A DNA stretch of 64,000 nucleotides from Candidatus Epulonipiscium fishelsonii (GTDB taxonomy: Bacteria > Bacillota > Clostridia > Lachnospirales > Cellulosilyticaceae). The notes under the pieces are model-generated. The model saw only the letters and a list, made by a program, of their open reading frames with translations. It was not told the DNA's origin and searched no databases. The translations under genes were made by a program, and so were the position numbers. The stretch is taken from NCBI GenBank assembly GCA_001983455.1, contig LJDB01000043.1, forward strand, positions 1 through 64,000, in the 5' to 3' direction. Shown one piece after another: positions 26,754-35,961 of this stretch. Position 1 is the first letter of the stretch. Every line of letters begins with the position of its first letter.

Positions 26754-27944
26754 ATGATTTCAAAATTGTCACAAAATATTCAACCGTCATCTACTTTAGA
26801 AATTACAGCAAAAGCAAATCAACTAAAAGCAGAAGGTATTGATGTAATTGGATTTGGTGCTGGAGAGCCAGACTTCATTACTCCAATTGAAATTAGAGAA
26901 GCGGCAAAAAATGCAATTGATAATGGATTTACAAAATACACACCAGCTTCAGGATTAATGTCTTTAAGACAAATTATTGCAAACAAATTAAAAAAAGAAA
27001 ATAACTTAGAATATAATGCTAACCAAATTGTTGTAAGTAATGGTGCCAAACATTCTTTGATAAATGCGTTTAGTGCTATTCTGGATTTGGGAGATGAGGT
27101 TATTATTCCAGCACCTTTCTGGTTAAGTTATCCAGAAATGGTAAAAATAGTTCATGGTGTTCCCAAGTATGTATATACAAAAAAAGAAAATAGATTTAAA
27201 TTACAACCTAGTGAATTTAAGAAAGCTATTAGTAACAAAACAAAAGCAATTGTTTTAAATTCTCCATCAAATCCAACTGGTGTAATTTATACTGCCGAAG
27301 AACTTAAAGCTTTGGGAGATATTGCAGTTGAGAATAACATTTGGATTATTTCAGATGAAATTTATGAATACTTAGTATATGAAAATAATGAACATATTTC
27401 CATGGCTTCTTTGTCAAAGGAAATATATGATCATACAATTACAATTAATGGAATATCAAAAGCATATGCAATGACTGGATGGAGAATAGGTTATTTAGCT
27501 GCTCCACTTGAGGTTGCAAAAGCAGCAGGAAATATTCAATCTCATGCAACTTCAAATCCAAACTCAATAGCTCAGAAAGCATCTGAATTTGCTATTGAAC
27601 ACGGAGGAAACTTTATCAAAGAGATGGTCCAAACTTTTTCTAAGCGAAGAGACTGTTTATACGAAGGATTAAAACAAATTGAAGGATTTGAAGTAGTTAA
27701 GCCTGACGGTGCATTTTATTGCTTTGTGGATATAAAAGAGTTATATGGGAAGAAATATAAGGATCAAGCTATAAATTCTGCAAGTATTTTTGCTAAATTA
27801 CTGTTAGAAGACTATAGTGTTGCTGTTGTTCCATGTAAAGATTTTGAGGCTCCAAGTTGCATAAGATTATCGTATACAATAAATGAAGAAAGCATAACAA
27901 AAGGGTTAAATAGAATTCAAGAGTTTATAAATGAGCTAGTTTAA
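26754..27944 (+). CDS. aspB: Class I/II pyridoxal-phosphate aminotransferase (aspartate aminotransferase type)
   Basis: 396 residues. The fold-type I signatures are GAGEPDF, NSPSNPTGVIY, the aspartate that pairs with the cofactor nitrogen in WIISDEIYEYL, and the Schiff-base lysine in GISKAYAMTGWRIGY; CIRLSYTINEE gives the substrate-binding Arg. It most resembles Bacillus-type AspB, transferring the amino group between aspartate and 2-oxoglutarate, though other amino acids are possible. Monocistronic, with a strong terminator. Confidence 0.88.
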   Translation: MISKLSQNIQPSSTLEITAKANQLKAEGIDVIGFGAGEPDFITPIEIREAAKNAIDNGFTKYTPASGLMSLRQIIANKLKKENNLEYNANQIVVSNGAKHSLINAFSAILDLGDEVIIPAPFWLSYPEMVKIVHGVPKYVYTKKENRFKLQPSEFKKAISNKTKAIVLNSPSNPTGVIYTAEELKALGDIAVENNIWIISDEIYEYLVYENNEHISMASLSKEIYDHTITINGISKAYAMTGWRIGYLAAPLEVAKAAGNIQSHATSNPNSIAQKASEFAIEHGGNFIKEMVQTFSKRRDCLYEGLKQIEGFEVVKPDGAFYCFVDIKELYGKKYKDQAINSASIFAKLLLEDYSVAVVPCKDFEAPSCIRLSYTINEESITKGLNRIQEFINELV

Positions 27945-27970
27945 CATTTTGATAATAATATGATTTGTAA

Positions 27971-28012
27971 AAATGCTGGATTAAGGTTAAAAATCTTAAT
28001 CCAGCATTTTTA
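27971..28012 (+). terminator. Strong terminator after the aminotransferase
   Basis: AAATGCTGGATTAAG and CTTAATCCAGCATTT form a 15-bp perfect stem that ends in TTTTTA. Confidence 0.9.
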
Positions 28013-28093
28013 TGTGTTATAAAGATGTTCTAATTATTAGTCTTGTATCATAATCTTTATCATGAATAAGAATAAAAGGAAAAGAGGGAACCC

Positions 28094-28675
28094 ATGAAAA
28101 AAAATTGTTCTGTAAATGTACCACAAGAAAGAAACTTATATCGAGAACTTTTATACATATTATTTTTTATAGGTGCAATAGTATGTGGATGTATATATAG
28201 TGTTAGTATGAGAGAAAATGATATTTTATTGTTCACCATCAATCAGTACATAACTGTTGAATATGATAAAGCAGAAATATTAAATCTTTTTAAAAACTCA
28301 CTCATTACATATGGACTTAGCTTTATAATAATATTTATAGGTGGTTTAAATAAAGTATTGTTGCCTTTATCAATTTTAGGATTTTTTTATACTGTTTTTT
28401 CATATAGCTTTACTATGACTTGCTTTTTACTGCTTTATGGTGCAAAAGGAATTCTAGTAGGATTTTTAGTTATGGGAATTCAGGCAATGATAATAATAAG
28501 CTTATTAATTGACGTAGGATATCAAGGATTACAATTTAGTTTATCTGAAAATGTGAAGGATATAAAATCATATGCTCAAAATTTAACGAAAGGAGGGGTT
28601 ATTTTAATAGTCGTGAGTACAATAGATAGTTTACTACAACCTTTAATGCATTATTTAGCATTAAATATTATATAA
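28094..28675 (+). CDS. Polytopic membrane protein, SpoIIM-like
   Basis: 193 residues with five or six membrane helices. A first helix ending GAIVCGCIYSV, an extracytoplasmic loop with NLFKNSLITYGLSF, then FFYTVFSYSFTMTCF, LLYGAKGILVGFLVMG and a last helix, GVILIVVSTIDSLLQPLM, follow the layout of stage II sporulation protein M (DUF95), part of the forespore engulfment machinery. The match is by architecture and a few motifs only. It is alone between terminators. If it is SpoIIM, a SigE promoter would be expected, but none is convincing upstream. Confidence 0.5.
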   Translation: MKKNCSVNVPQERNLYRELLYILFFIGAIVCGCIYSVSMRENDILLFTINQYITVEYDKAEILNLFKNSLITYGLSFIIIFIGGLNKVLLPLSILGFFYTVFSYSFTMTCFLLLYGAKGILVGFLVMGIQAMIIISLLIDVGYQGLQFSLSENVKDIKSYAQNLTKGGVILIVVSTIDSLLQPLMHYLALNII

Positions 28676-28684
28676 AAATATAAG

Positions 28685-28722
28685 AAAAGCTAATGAGTAT
28701 TAAAAAAATTAGCTTTTTTTTT
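28685..28722 (+). terminator. Terminator after the SpoIIM-like gene
   Basis: AAAAGCTAAT (28685-28694) pairs with ATTAGCTTTT (28708-28717), continuing into a T9 tail. Confidence 0.85.
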
Positions 28723-28723
28723 A

Positions 28724-28767
28724 TTCGTGATAACGGATTTAGGAACAATGTAACTAAATCTGTTATT
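28724..28767 (-). repeat. 39-bp palindromic element, copy 2 (reverse)
   Basis: Read on the minus strand: AACAGATTTAG, loop TTACATTGTTC, CTAAATCCGTT, ATCACG, with AAT on both sides. It sits directly after a terminator, as does copy 1. Confidence 0.8.
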
Positions 28768-28837
28768 TAAAAACATATGAGTTATTCATTTTACTATATG
28801 TTAACATGATAGCCAAAATAATGGAATAATTTATAGG

Positions 28838-28866
28838 TTGAGAATATAACTTGGTTGGTATATAAT
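28838..28866 (+). promoter_or_regulatory. Upstream fla/che promoter P1
   Basis: TTGAGA at 28838-28843 is 17 bp from TATAAT at 28861-28866. Confidence 0.65.
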
Positions 28867-28945
28867 GTTATTATATATACGATATAAAAGCTTTTAAAAC
28901 TTTCATAAGGCAAGAAAAAAAGTTAATCTTTTTTTGGAAGTATTA

Positions 28946-28974
28946 TTGACAAAAAAAATTAAAAGCAATATAAT
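28946..28974 (+). promoter_or_regulatory. Main fla/che promoter P2
   Basis: A full-consensus SigA promoter: TTGACA at 28946-28951, 17 bp, TATAAT at 28969-28974. The leader to flgB is about 160 bases, very A-rich, without a recognisable riboswitch. The rest of 28676-29141 holds only the terminator, the 39-bp element and P1. Confidence 0.85.
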
Positions 28975-29141
28975 TGTACAAAGTCATTTTATTTCTAAAA
29001 TCAAATCTTTAAAAAAATGTTTTAAAATCAAAAAATATCCAAATATACAAAAAAAGAATTTTCAATTTTTCAAAAAAATTTGCATAATATAAGACAATAC
29101 GATTAACAATAAATTTAAAGTATCTTGTTTGGAGGAAAATT

Positions 29142-29504
29142 ATGTTTTATGGATTAGACGTAACTTCTGTAGCTTTAAATGCTATGATGTTAAAATATGA
29201 TGAGTTAGCAAATAATATAGCGAATGTGGATACTCCTGGATTTAAAAGAAAAGACGTGGAATTTGCATCCATTTTGCAAAAACAAATTGATGTTAATGGA
29301 ATGAACCATCTTAACTTGAGTCAAATCCAACCAAAAGTTTATACTGATATGGAAAGACTTTCAACACGTCTTGACGGAAACAATGTAGATATTGATTTAG
29401 AAACAGCAGAACTCAGTGAAGTAAAATTAAAATATGACACTTTAATTCAAAGAGCAATCGCACAAATAGGAAGATATGAATATGTATTGGGGAATATAAA
29501 ATAA
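29142..29504 (+). CDS. flgB: Flagellar proximal rod protein FlgB
   Basis: 120 residues, ATG 29142 after GGAGGA. The rod/hook N-terminal motif (LANNIANVDTPGFKRKDVEF) and the C-terminal helix (ELSEVKLKYDTLIQRAIAQI) are intact. FlgB forms the part of the rod next to FliE and the MS ring. First gene of the long fla/che operon, behind two promoters. Confidence 0.95.
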   Translation: MFYGLDVTSVALNAMMLKYDELANNIANVDTPGFKRKDVEFASILQKQIDVNGMNHLNLSQIQPKVYTDMERLSTRLDGNNVDIDLETAELSEVKLKYDTLIQRAIAQIGRYEYVLGNIK

Positions 29505-29542
29505 TATACTAATAATAGGGGATTTAGAAGGAGGAACATAAA

Positions 29543-29989
29543 ATGTCATTTTTTGATGGAATGAACATAGCAGCAACAGGACTAACAGCACAACGTCAGA
29601 GATTGGATATTATATCACAAAATTTAGCAAACGTAGAAACTACAAGAACACCAGAAGGAGGTCCTTATCAAAGAAAAGTTGTAACATTTGAACAAATGAA
29701 CCCAGATGTTAATTTTAACACTATCTTAAACGACACAATGGGCGCTACACAGCAAGGGGTAAAAGGTGTGAGAGTTGCAAGCATTTTAGAAGACACTTCT
29801 CCGTTTCCAGTAATATACGACCCGGGCCATCCAGATGCAAATGCGGATGGATATGTTACTATGCCTAATGTTAACAGCGTTGATGAGATGGTAAATATGA
29901 TTTCAGCAAGTAGATCATATGAAGCAAACGTAACTGTTTTCAACAATATGAAAGCAATGATAGCAAAAGCACTAGAATTAGGGAAATAA
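29543..29989 (+). CDS. flgC: Flagellar proximal rod protein FlgC
   Basis: 148 residues, AAGGAGG eight bases before the ATG. Opening FDGMNIAATGLTAQRQRLD, ISQNLANVETT, and closing NVNSVDEMVNMISASRSYEA are the FlgC rod-protein signatures. Builds the rod with FlgB. 38 bases after flgB. Confidence 0.95.
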   Translation: MSFFDGMNIAATGLTAQRQRLDIISQNLANVETTRTPEGGPYQRKVVTFEQMNPDVNFNTILNDTMGATQQGVKGVRVASILEDTSPFPVIYDPGHPDANADGYVTMPNVNSVDEMVNMISASRSYEANVTVFNNMKAMIAKALELGK

Positions 29990-30009
29990 ATGAGTAGCAA
30001 TTAAGTGTA

Positions 30010-30031
30010 TGCGAATATGGTTCGCTTTTTT
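30010..30031 (+). terminator. Short hairpin with T-run between flgC and fliE
   Basis: GCGAA (30011-30015) and TTCGC (30021-30025) followed by TTTTTTG. Only a 5-6 bp stem, so probably a partial terminator that grades expression. It also fits the short-hairpin family of this window. Confidence 0.4.
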
Positions 30032-30133
30032 GCTAGTACAAAATTTAGCATATGAATATATTTCAATGTTAATTAGGAACTATATATAATTTTGCACTGT
30101 ATTTAAAATAATAACCTAATAGGGGGCACCAAA

Positions 30134-30457
30134 ATGATTGAAGGTATAAATATGATTTCAAACAATATACAACCTATTACAAACAATATACAACCTATTA
30201 AAAATGAAATAGTTTATCCGATGGATGATAGTTCGTTTAAACTATCACTAGATGCAGCAAAAGAATTATTAAATTCAACAATAGACGCAGAGAAAGAAAC
30301 AGAAAAATTAACGTTTGAATTTATGACTGGACAAAATGATAATGTCCATGAACTAATGATAGCCCAAGAAAAGTCAAGTATTTTATTACAATTTACAATG
30401 CAAGTAAGAAATGGAGTTATGACAGCATATCAGGAGATAATGAAAATACCTGTTTAA
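30134..30457 (+). CDS. fliE: Hook-basal body protein FliE
   Basis: 107 residues. The C-terminal part, TGQNDNVHELMIAQEKSSIL followed by LQFTMQVRNGVMTAYQEIM, is the FliE signature. FliE joins the MS ring to the rod. Near the start a 21-bp direct repeat encodes NNIQPI twice, so the N-terminus is slightly longer than usual. The ATG at 30134 follows AGGGGGC by about eight bases. Confidence 0.95.
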   Translation: MIEGINMISNNIQPITNNIQPIKNEIVYPMDDSSFKLSLDAAKELLNSTIDAEKETEKLTFEFMTGQNDNVHELMIAQEKSSILLQFTMQVRNGVMTAYQEIMKIPV

Positions 30458-30477
30458 GCTAAAAATGAGGTGACGAA

Positions 30478-32064
30478 ATGAACGAAACATTAACACAGGT
30501 ATCAGGTAAAATTACTGAAAGATGGAGTGATCTTAATAGCTCTCAAAGGATTAAAGTTCTTGGCGGATTTGCTGCTGTATTAGGTGCAATAATTTTAGCT
30601 GTAGTTACGCTATCACAACCAACTATGGTTCCTCTATATACAGGGCTAGATCTCGCAGCAGCAGCACAAGTTACAGAAGTATTGGAAACACAAGGTATCG
30701 AGCACACTTTATTAAATGGAGGTACTACGATACATATCAATGAAAAAGATTTAAGTAGTACCAAAATTTTGTTAGCACGAGAAAACGTACCACAAGGTCG
30801 TTATACATTTGCAGATGCTATAACTAATGGAATGTCGACCACTGAGTCAGATAGAAATGCCAAATTAAATTATTATGATGAAACAAAATTAGAAACTGAT
30901 TTAGCTTCTATGGAAGGAGTTAAAGCTGCTAGTGTTACGTTGTCTATACCTGAAGAAAAAAATTCCTTTTTAGCTTCAAAGCAAAAAAGTAGTGCTAGTG
31001 TAATGTTAACTTTGTATGAGAATTTGTCTCAAGCACAAGTTGATGGAATAGCAAAACTTGTAGCTAGTAGTGTATATAACTTATCTTTAGCAGATATTAC
31101 AATTGTTGATTCAACAGGAAGAACTTTATATGATGGAAGTAAAGAAAGTGATCCATATTCAACAACTAATCAACAATCTATAAAGCAATCCGAAGAACAA
31201 GGTGTTAAGTCAAAAATATTGGAATTTCTAGGACCAATTTATGATGAAATAACAATTAGTTCTAATTTAGTTTTTGACTTTGATCAACAGCAAATAACAT
31301 CTGAAGAATATACATCACCAATATTGGATAGTGATAGAGGTATTTTAGTTTCAGAGCATTTGACTGAAGGAAGTGCAACAAATCAGCTTGCTGAGGCAAC
31401 TCCAGGAGTTGAAGCAAACGATGGTAATCCAGCACTTGCAATGGGTGAAGGAAGTACTGGTGAAAGTAACTATTCAACTGCGAATAATCAATATAATATA
31501 AATAAAAGTATTACTAGTCAAGTAAAAAATGTAGGTACAATAAATTACGCTAAATCTTCAATTGCCGTAAACGTGTTTAACCATAGAATTTATAATCAAG
31601 AATTTATTGAAGGAACATTGCCAGATGGAACAACTTGGGAAATGTTCAAAGAAGAAAATTCTGCGGAAATTCCTTTAATTTTAGAACCTGCTATTCTTGA
31701 GGGAATACAAAAAGGAACTGGAATTAGTGATGTCGTTGTATATGGTTATGAAAAGCCTATATTTATAGATACAATACCATACGAAATAAATCCAATGGAT
31801 TGGATTCCATTTGTATTACTTGTGATTATTGGTATAATTGTACTTGGAATAATGTTGAAATTCAAAAAACCAGAAGAAATTATTGATCTTGGTGAAACTA
31901 TTGAAATGCCTGATGCTGTATTTTCAGATATTAGAAATGATACTCTTCCCACAATTGAAGAACGAGAAGATATGGCAACCAAGAAACAAATCGATAAATT
32001 TGTGGACGAAAAACCTGAAGCTGTTGCAAGTTTGTTGCGTAGCTGGTTAAATGAAGATGATTAA
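30478..32064 (+). CDS. fliF: Flagellar MS-ring protein FliF
   Basis: 528 residues. Membrane helix 1 (GGFAAVLGAIILAVVTLS), the two ring-building domains typified by YTGLDLAAAAQVTEVLE, LLARENVPQGR and KLNYYDETKLETDLASMEG, a long periplasmic region, membrane helix 2 (IPFVLLVIIGIIVLGIML) and the FliG-binding C-terminus (EKPEAVASLLRSWLNED) are all present. It forms the base ring on which the export gate and rotor assemble. Followed by an unusually long gap before fliG. Confidence 0.97.
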   Translation: MNETLTQVSGKITERWSDLNSSQRIKVLGGFAAVLGAIILAVVTLSQPTMVPLYTGLDLAAAAQVTEVLETQGIEHTLLNGGTTIHINEKDLSSTKILLARENVPQGRYTFADAITNGMSTTESDRNAKLNYYDETKLETDLASMEGVKAASVTLSIPEEKNSFLASKQKSSASVMLTLYENLSQAQVDGIAKLVASSVYNLSLADITIVDSTGRTLYDGSKESDPYSTTNQQSIKQSEEQGVKSKILEFLGPIYDEITISSNLVFDFDQQQITSEEYTSPILDSDRGILVSEHLTEGSATNQLAEATPGVEANDGNPALAMGEGSTGESNYSTANNQYNINKSITSQVKNVGTINYAKSSIAVNVFNHRIYNQEFIEGTLPDGTTWEMFKEENSAEIPLILEPAILEGIQKGTGISDVVVYGYEKPIFIDTIPYEINPMDWIPFVLLVIIGIIVLGIMLKFKKPEEIIDLGETIEMPDAVFSDIRNDTLPTIEEREDMATKKQIDKFVDEKPEAVASLLRSWLNEDD

Positions 32065-32391
32065 TATTTAACTCAAATCTCATGGGTATGAAATTTAAAA
32101 TTTCTATTAGATATACCCGAACAGAATATAAAAGATAACTTTTAAATATGAAAGTTGGGGCCACAGGCCCCAATCACTTTCATATCATAAAGAAAGCAAC
32201 TCCATTAATTAAATATGTTAATTAAATAACTTGAAATATACTTGATATAAAAAGCTATTTTGGATAAGATTGGTAATTTTTGAAATAAAAAACTCTCTAC
32301 ATAAAAGATGTTAATATAAAAGATGTTATATTGTGGGTAAGAATATATTATTCTGCTTATAATAAGATTGATAAGGAAAGGGTGATAAACA
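32065..32391. other. 327-bp gap inside the operon (fliF-fliG) with GC-rich hairpin
   Basis: No gene seen. At 32148-32183 an outer stem ATGAAAGT/ACTTTCAT encloses TGGGGCC-ACA-GGCCCCA with a small bulge, far more GC-rich than its surroundings and without a T-run. At 32300-32330 the 13-mer ATAAAAGATGTTA is repeated in tandem. It may be an mRNA processing point that separates fliF from fliG, or a relic of a palindromic element. Confidence 0.55.
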
Positions 32392-33405
32392 ATGGATGAA
32401 GAATTGGAAGATCTGTCCAGCAGACAGAAGGCAGCGATGCTTTTAATATCTCTTGGACCAGAAAAATCAGCCAAGATTTTCAAGTATTTAAAGGAAGAGG
32501 AAATAGAAGATCTCACTTTGGAGATAGCAAGTATTAGAGCCATTTCTCCAAAATTGAAAGAAGCTATTTTGAAGGAGTTTTATGAAATATGCCTTGCACA
32601 AGAATATATTTCTGAAGGAGGTATTGGGTATGCTAAAAAACTTCTTGACGAAGCTTTAGGAGTGGATAAAGCATCAGACGTTATTGGTAAGCTTACAATG
32701 GCATTGCAGGTTAAACCTTTTGAATTTGCCCGTAAGACAGACCCAGCACAGCTTATTAACTTTTTGCAAAGTGAACATCCACAGACAATAGCACTTATAT
32801 TGTCATATTTAAAACCGCTACAAGCATCAAGTATTCTTAGTTCATTACCATCAAATGTTCAAGGAGATATAGCTAGACGTATTAGTTTGATGGATAAAGC
32901 ATCTCCAGATGTTGTTAATGAAATTGAAAGAGAATTTGAAAAACGTGTTTCTGCACTTCTTTCTGAAGAATATGCAACAGTTGGCGGAATTGATGCTATC
33001 GTTGAAATCATTAACATGGTTGACCGTGGAACAGAGAAACATATTATGAGTGAGCTGGAATTACAAGAACCAGAACTTGCTGATACAATTAAAAAACGTA
33101 TGTTTGTATTTGAAGACATTGCTACATTGGATAACAAAAGCGTACAACGTATTTTACGTGAAGTTGACAATGGAGATTTGGCAATTGCACTAAAAAATAG
33201 TAATAACGCAGTAAAAGAACTTATTTTCTCTAACGTATCAAAACGTTTGGCTGAGATGATCCAAGAAGAACTTGAATTTATGGGACCAAAACGTTTGAAA
33301 GAAATTGAAGAAGCACAACAAAAAATTGTTGCAATAGTAAGGAAACTAGAAGAAGCAGGAGAAATTATGATAGCTAGAGGTTCAGGAGATGATTTAATTG
33401 TCTAG
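32392..33405 (+). CDS. fliG: Flagellar rotor switch protein FliG
   Basis: 337 residues. N-terminal FliF-binding domain (SSRQKAAMLLISLGPEKSAK), middle domain with LINFLQSEHPQTIALILSYL, and the C-terminal torque domain with charged helix (FVFEDIATLDNKSVQRILRE) that faces MotA. Normal length. Its end overlaps the fliH start by eight bases. Confidence 0.97.
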   Translation: MDEELEDLSSRQKAAMLLISLGPEKSAKIFKYLKEEEIEDLTLEIASIRAISPKLKEAILKEFYEICLAQEYISEGGIGYAKKLLDEALGVDKASDVIGKLTMALQVKPFEFARKTDPAQLINFLQSEHPQTIALILSYLKPLQASSILSSLPSNVQGDIARRISLMDKASPDVVNEIEREFEKRVSALLSEEYATVGGIDAIVEIINMVDRGTEKHIMSELELQEPELADTIKKRMFVFEDIATLDNKSVQRILREVDNGDLAIALKNSNNAVKELIFSNVSKRLAEMIQEELEFMGPKRLKEIEEAQQKIVAIVRKLEEAGEIMIARGSGDDLIV

Positions 33406-34222
33406 TGTTATAAAACGTAGCAATATTATAATTGGCAAAAATATGGTAACTTTGAATTATAACAATAAAAAGTTACCTCCAAAACCTTTTTTTCAAGAAA
33501 ATTATAAAAATACTGAAGATGAATTCGTAGAAGCACAATATGGGGCTTCAGATGATGAAGAAAACTATGAAGATGACTACGAAGATGACTATGAAGATGA
33601 TGAAGACTATGAAAACGATTATAAAGGTAATAAAGAACAAGCAGCAGAAGATATACTGGTAAAAGCAAGAAAAGAAGCAAATGAAATAATTGAGCAAGCG
33701 TATATTCAAGCCGAAGCTGACAGATTAAAACTTGAAGAAGATATAAAAAAGCAGGCTCAGCAAGAAATTGAGAAGTTAGATATTATGGAACAGGAAGCAC
33801 ATAAAAAGGCTGATGAAATATTGCAAAAAGCAAATCAGGAAAAATTAGCTATGCTTGGAAATCTTGAGCCAGATGTAACAAATGTGATAAGCAATCTACT
33901 TCGTCATATTATAGGCTATGAAATTAAACATGAGATTAAATGGTTAAGCTATCTAGTTAAACATATGTTACAACAGCAAAGCTTAATTAAACCCTTTGAG
34001 GTGCATGTATCTGAAGAATTATACGAAAAATTGGATCAAACAGAAATTGATAAAGTTGAAAGTTTGAGCAAGGGCCTTAAAGTTATTCCTGCCCCATATC
34101 TGCAAGATGATGACATTGTCATCCAAACAGATATGGGAGAAATCTCTTATAATATAACTGAAGGCATGGAAAAAGTGATCAAAGATCTAGAAATGGTAAA
34201 TTCCATAGAGGTAAACAAATGA
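33398..34222 (+). CDS. fliH: Flagellar export ATPase regulator FliH
   Basis: 274 residues from TTG 33398, with AGGAGAT eight bases before it. The opening SSVIKRSNIIIG is the usual FliH start. Residues about 45-75 are a strongly acidic tract with YEDD repeats, then a coiled coil rich in A/E/K, and the C-terminal domain (NLLRHIIGYEIKHEIKWLSY) that binds FliI. FliH dimers hold FliI and localise it to the export gate. The acidic insert is unusual for the family. Confidence 0.88.
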   Translation: MSSVIKRSNIIIGKNMVTLNYNNKKLPPKPFFQENYKNTEDEFVEAQYGASDDEENYEDDYEDDYEDDEDYENDYKGNKEQAAEDILVKARKEANEIIEQAYIQAEADRLKLEEDIKKQAQQEIEKLDIMEQEAHKKADEILQKANQEKLAMLGNLEPDVTNVISNLLRHIIGYEIKHEIKWLSYLVKHMLQQQSLIKPFEVHVSEELYEKLDQTEIDKVESLSKGLKVIPAPYLQDDDIVIQTDMGEISYNITEGMEKVIKDLEMVNSIEVNK

Positions 34223-35517
34223 ACATTGACAAATTTAATTCCGTTATTAACAATCAGATGTTGGTATATACAGGCAAAGTTACAAAAATAGTTGGGATGG
34301 CGATTGAATGCGAGGGTCCTATATCTAATATAGGTGATATTTGCGAAATACATTCTCAATCTGGAGCAAAGAAGCTACTAGCAGAAGTAGTTGGGTTTAG
34401 AGATAAAAATATATTAATGATGCCTCTTGGAAATATTGAAGGCATAGGGCCAGGATGTAAAGTTATATCTAATGGCCAAAAGCTTAGTGTAAAAGTTGAC
34501 TCAAGTTTATTAGGAAATGTGGTTGATTGGCAAGCTAAGCCCATTAGCGGAAAAGAAATAAATTGTCAATTTGAGGTACCAATAGAAAACGAGGCACCAA
34601 ATCCACTTCTTAGAACAAGAATATCCAAACAACTAGTTTTGGGTATAAAAGCAATAGACGGAATGCTTAGTGTTGGAAGAGGCCAAAGAATGGGTATTTT
34701 TGCTGGTAGTGGCGTAGGAAAGAGCACTCTGATGGGAATGGTAGCAAGGAATGCTCTTTCTGACATAAATGTAATAGCTCTTATAGGAGAACGTGGGCGT
34801 GAAGTTAGAGAATTTATAGAGAAGGACTTGCAAGAAGCAGGATTGAAACGCTCTATTGTAGTTGTTGCAACTTCTGACCAGCCCGCACTTATGCGTCTTA
34901 AGGCTGCAAAAACAGCAACCGCTTTGGCAGAATTTTTTAGAAGCCAAGGAAAAGATGTATTGTTGCTTATGGATTCATTAACACGATTTTCTATGGCTCA
35001 ACGTGAAGTTGGTCTATCAATTGGGGAGCCGCCTATTTCCAGAGGATACACTCCATCAGTATTTGGCATTATGCCAAAGCTTTTGGAAAGGGCGGGAAAT
35101 GACGACAAAGGGAGTATTACAGGTTTATATACTGTTCTTGTAGATGGAGATGATTTTAACGAACCAATTACAGATACAGCAAGAGGTATTCTTGATGGAC
35201 ATATTATGTTAAGTAGAAAGCTTGCACATAAAGCACACTACCCAGCAATAGATGTTCTTTCTAGTATATCTAGGGTTATGGGAGATATAACTACACGTGA
35301 ACATCGGCAAGCAATGACTCAAATAAAAAGATATATGGCAATTTATAACGAGGCAGAAGATTTGATTAATGTTGGAGCATATAACAAAGGTAGTAATGCA
35401 GAAATTGACGAAGCGATTGAAAAACATCCTAGCATTAATAATTTTTTGAACCAGAGTACTCATGACAATGTACCACTGAAGGAAACTTTGGAAATAATGA
35501 TGGAGATTGTTCAATGA
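34219..35517 (+). CDS. fliI: Flagellum-specific export ATPase FliI
   Basis: 432 residues. Walker A GSGVGKSTLMGM, IGERGREVREF, Walker B DVLLLMDSLTRFSMAQRE, and GEPPISRGYTPSVFG are the FliI/T3SS ATPase signatures, related to F1-beta. It hydrolyses ATP to help unfold and load export substrates. It overlaps fliH and fliJ by four bases each. Confidence 0.97.
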   Translation: MNIDKFNSVINNQMLVYTGKVTKIVGMAIECEGPISNIGDICEIHSQSGAKKLLAEVVGFRDKNILMMPLGNIEGIGPGCKVISNGQKLSVKVDSSLLGNVVDWQAKPISGKEINCQFEVPIENEAPNPLLRTRISKQLVLGIKAIDGMLSVGRGQRMGIFAGSGVGKSTLMGMVARNALSDINVIALIGERGREVREFIEKDLQEAGLKRSIVVVATSDQPALMRLKAAKTATALAEFFRSQGKDVLLLMDSLTRFSMAQREVGLSIGEPPISRGYTPSVFGIMPKLLERAGNDDKGSITGLYTVLVDGDDFNEPITDTARGILDGHIMLSRKLAHKAHYPAIDVLSSISRVMGDITTREHRQAMTQIKRYMAIYNEAEDLINVGAYNKGSNAEIDEAIEKHPSINNFLNQSTHDNVPLKETLEIMMEIVQ

Positions 35518-35960
35518 TAAAATTTAAGCTCCAATCAATACTTTCTTTAAGAGAAAATATTGAAAAAGTTAAGCAAAGAGATTTAGCAGATGCATTTAAT
35601 TATGAAGATCAATGTAAAGCTAGGAAAAATGATATAATTTTACAACAAGATATTTTGTCTAAGACTATGACAGAAAAAATTAGCGGAAATGTTCAAGCAT
35701 CACAAATTAAACATTATAATGACTATAGCAAACTTCTAGAAATGCAATTAGAAGAAGCAGAAAGAGCCTTAGAAAAAGCTCACGAAGAAGTTTTAGCTAA
35801 ACAACAAAGTTTAGTTGAAGCAATGAAAGACAGGAAAATATTTGAAAGTTTAAAAGAAACTCATATTCAAGAACAATTAACTTTAGAAAAACATGCAGAA
35901 CAAGTATTGTTAGACGAAGTTGTAAGTTTTAAATATAGCACAGAAGGAGAGGAGGAGTAA
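35514..35960 (+). CDS. fliJ: Flagellar export chaperone FliJ
   Basis: 148 residues, almost wholly coiled coil (for example LEMQLEEAERALEKAHEEV). N-terminal FKLQSILSLRENIEKVKQRD is the family pattern. FliJ inserts into the FliI ring like the gamma stalk of F1 and links it to FlhA. Identification rests on size, coiled coil and position after fliI. Confidence 0.88.
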   Translation: MIKFKLQSILSLRENIEKVKQRDLADAFNYEDQCKARKNDIILQQDILSKTMTEKISGNVQASQIKHYNDYSKLLEMQLEEAERALEKAHEEVLAKQQSLVEAMKDRKIFESLKETHIQEQLTLEKHAEQVLLDEVVSFKYSTEGEEE

Positions 35961-35961
35961 C

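Noticed and set aside
28676-29141. Sigma-28 or sigma-54 promoter for the fla operon
   Set aside because: No TAAA-N15-GCCGATAA or GG-N10-GC pattern was found; the SigA-type boxes explain the region better.
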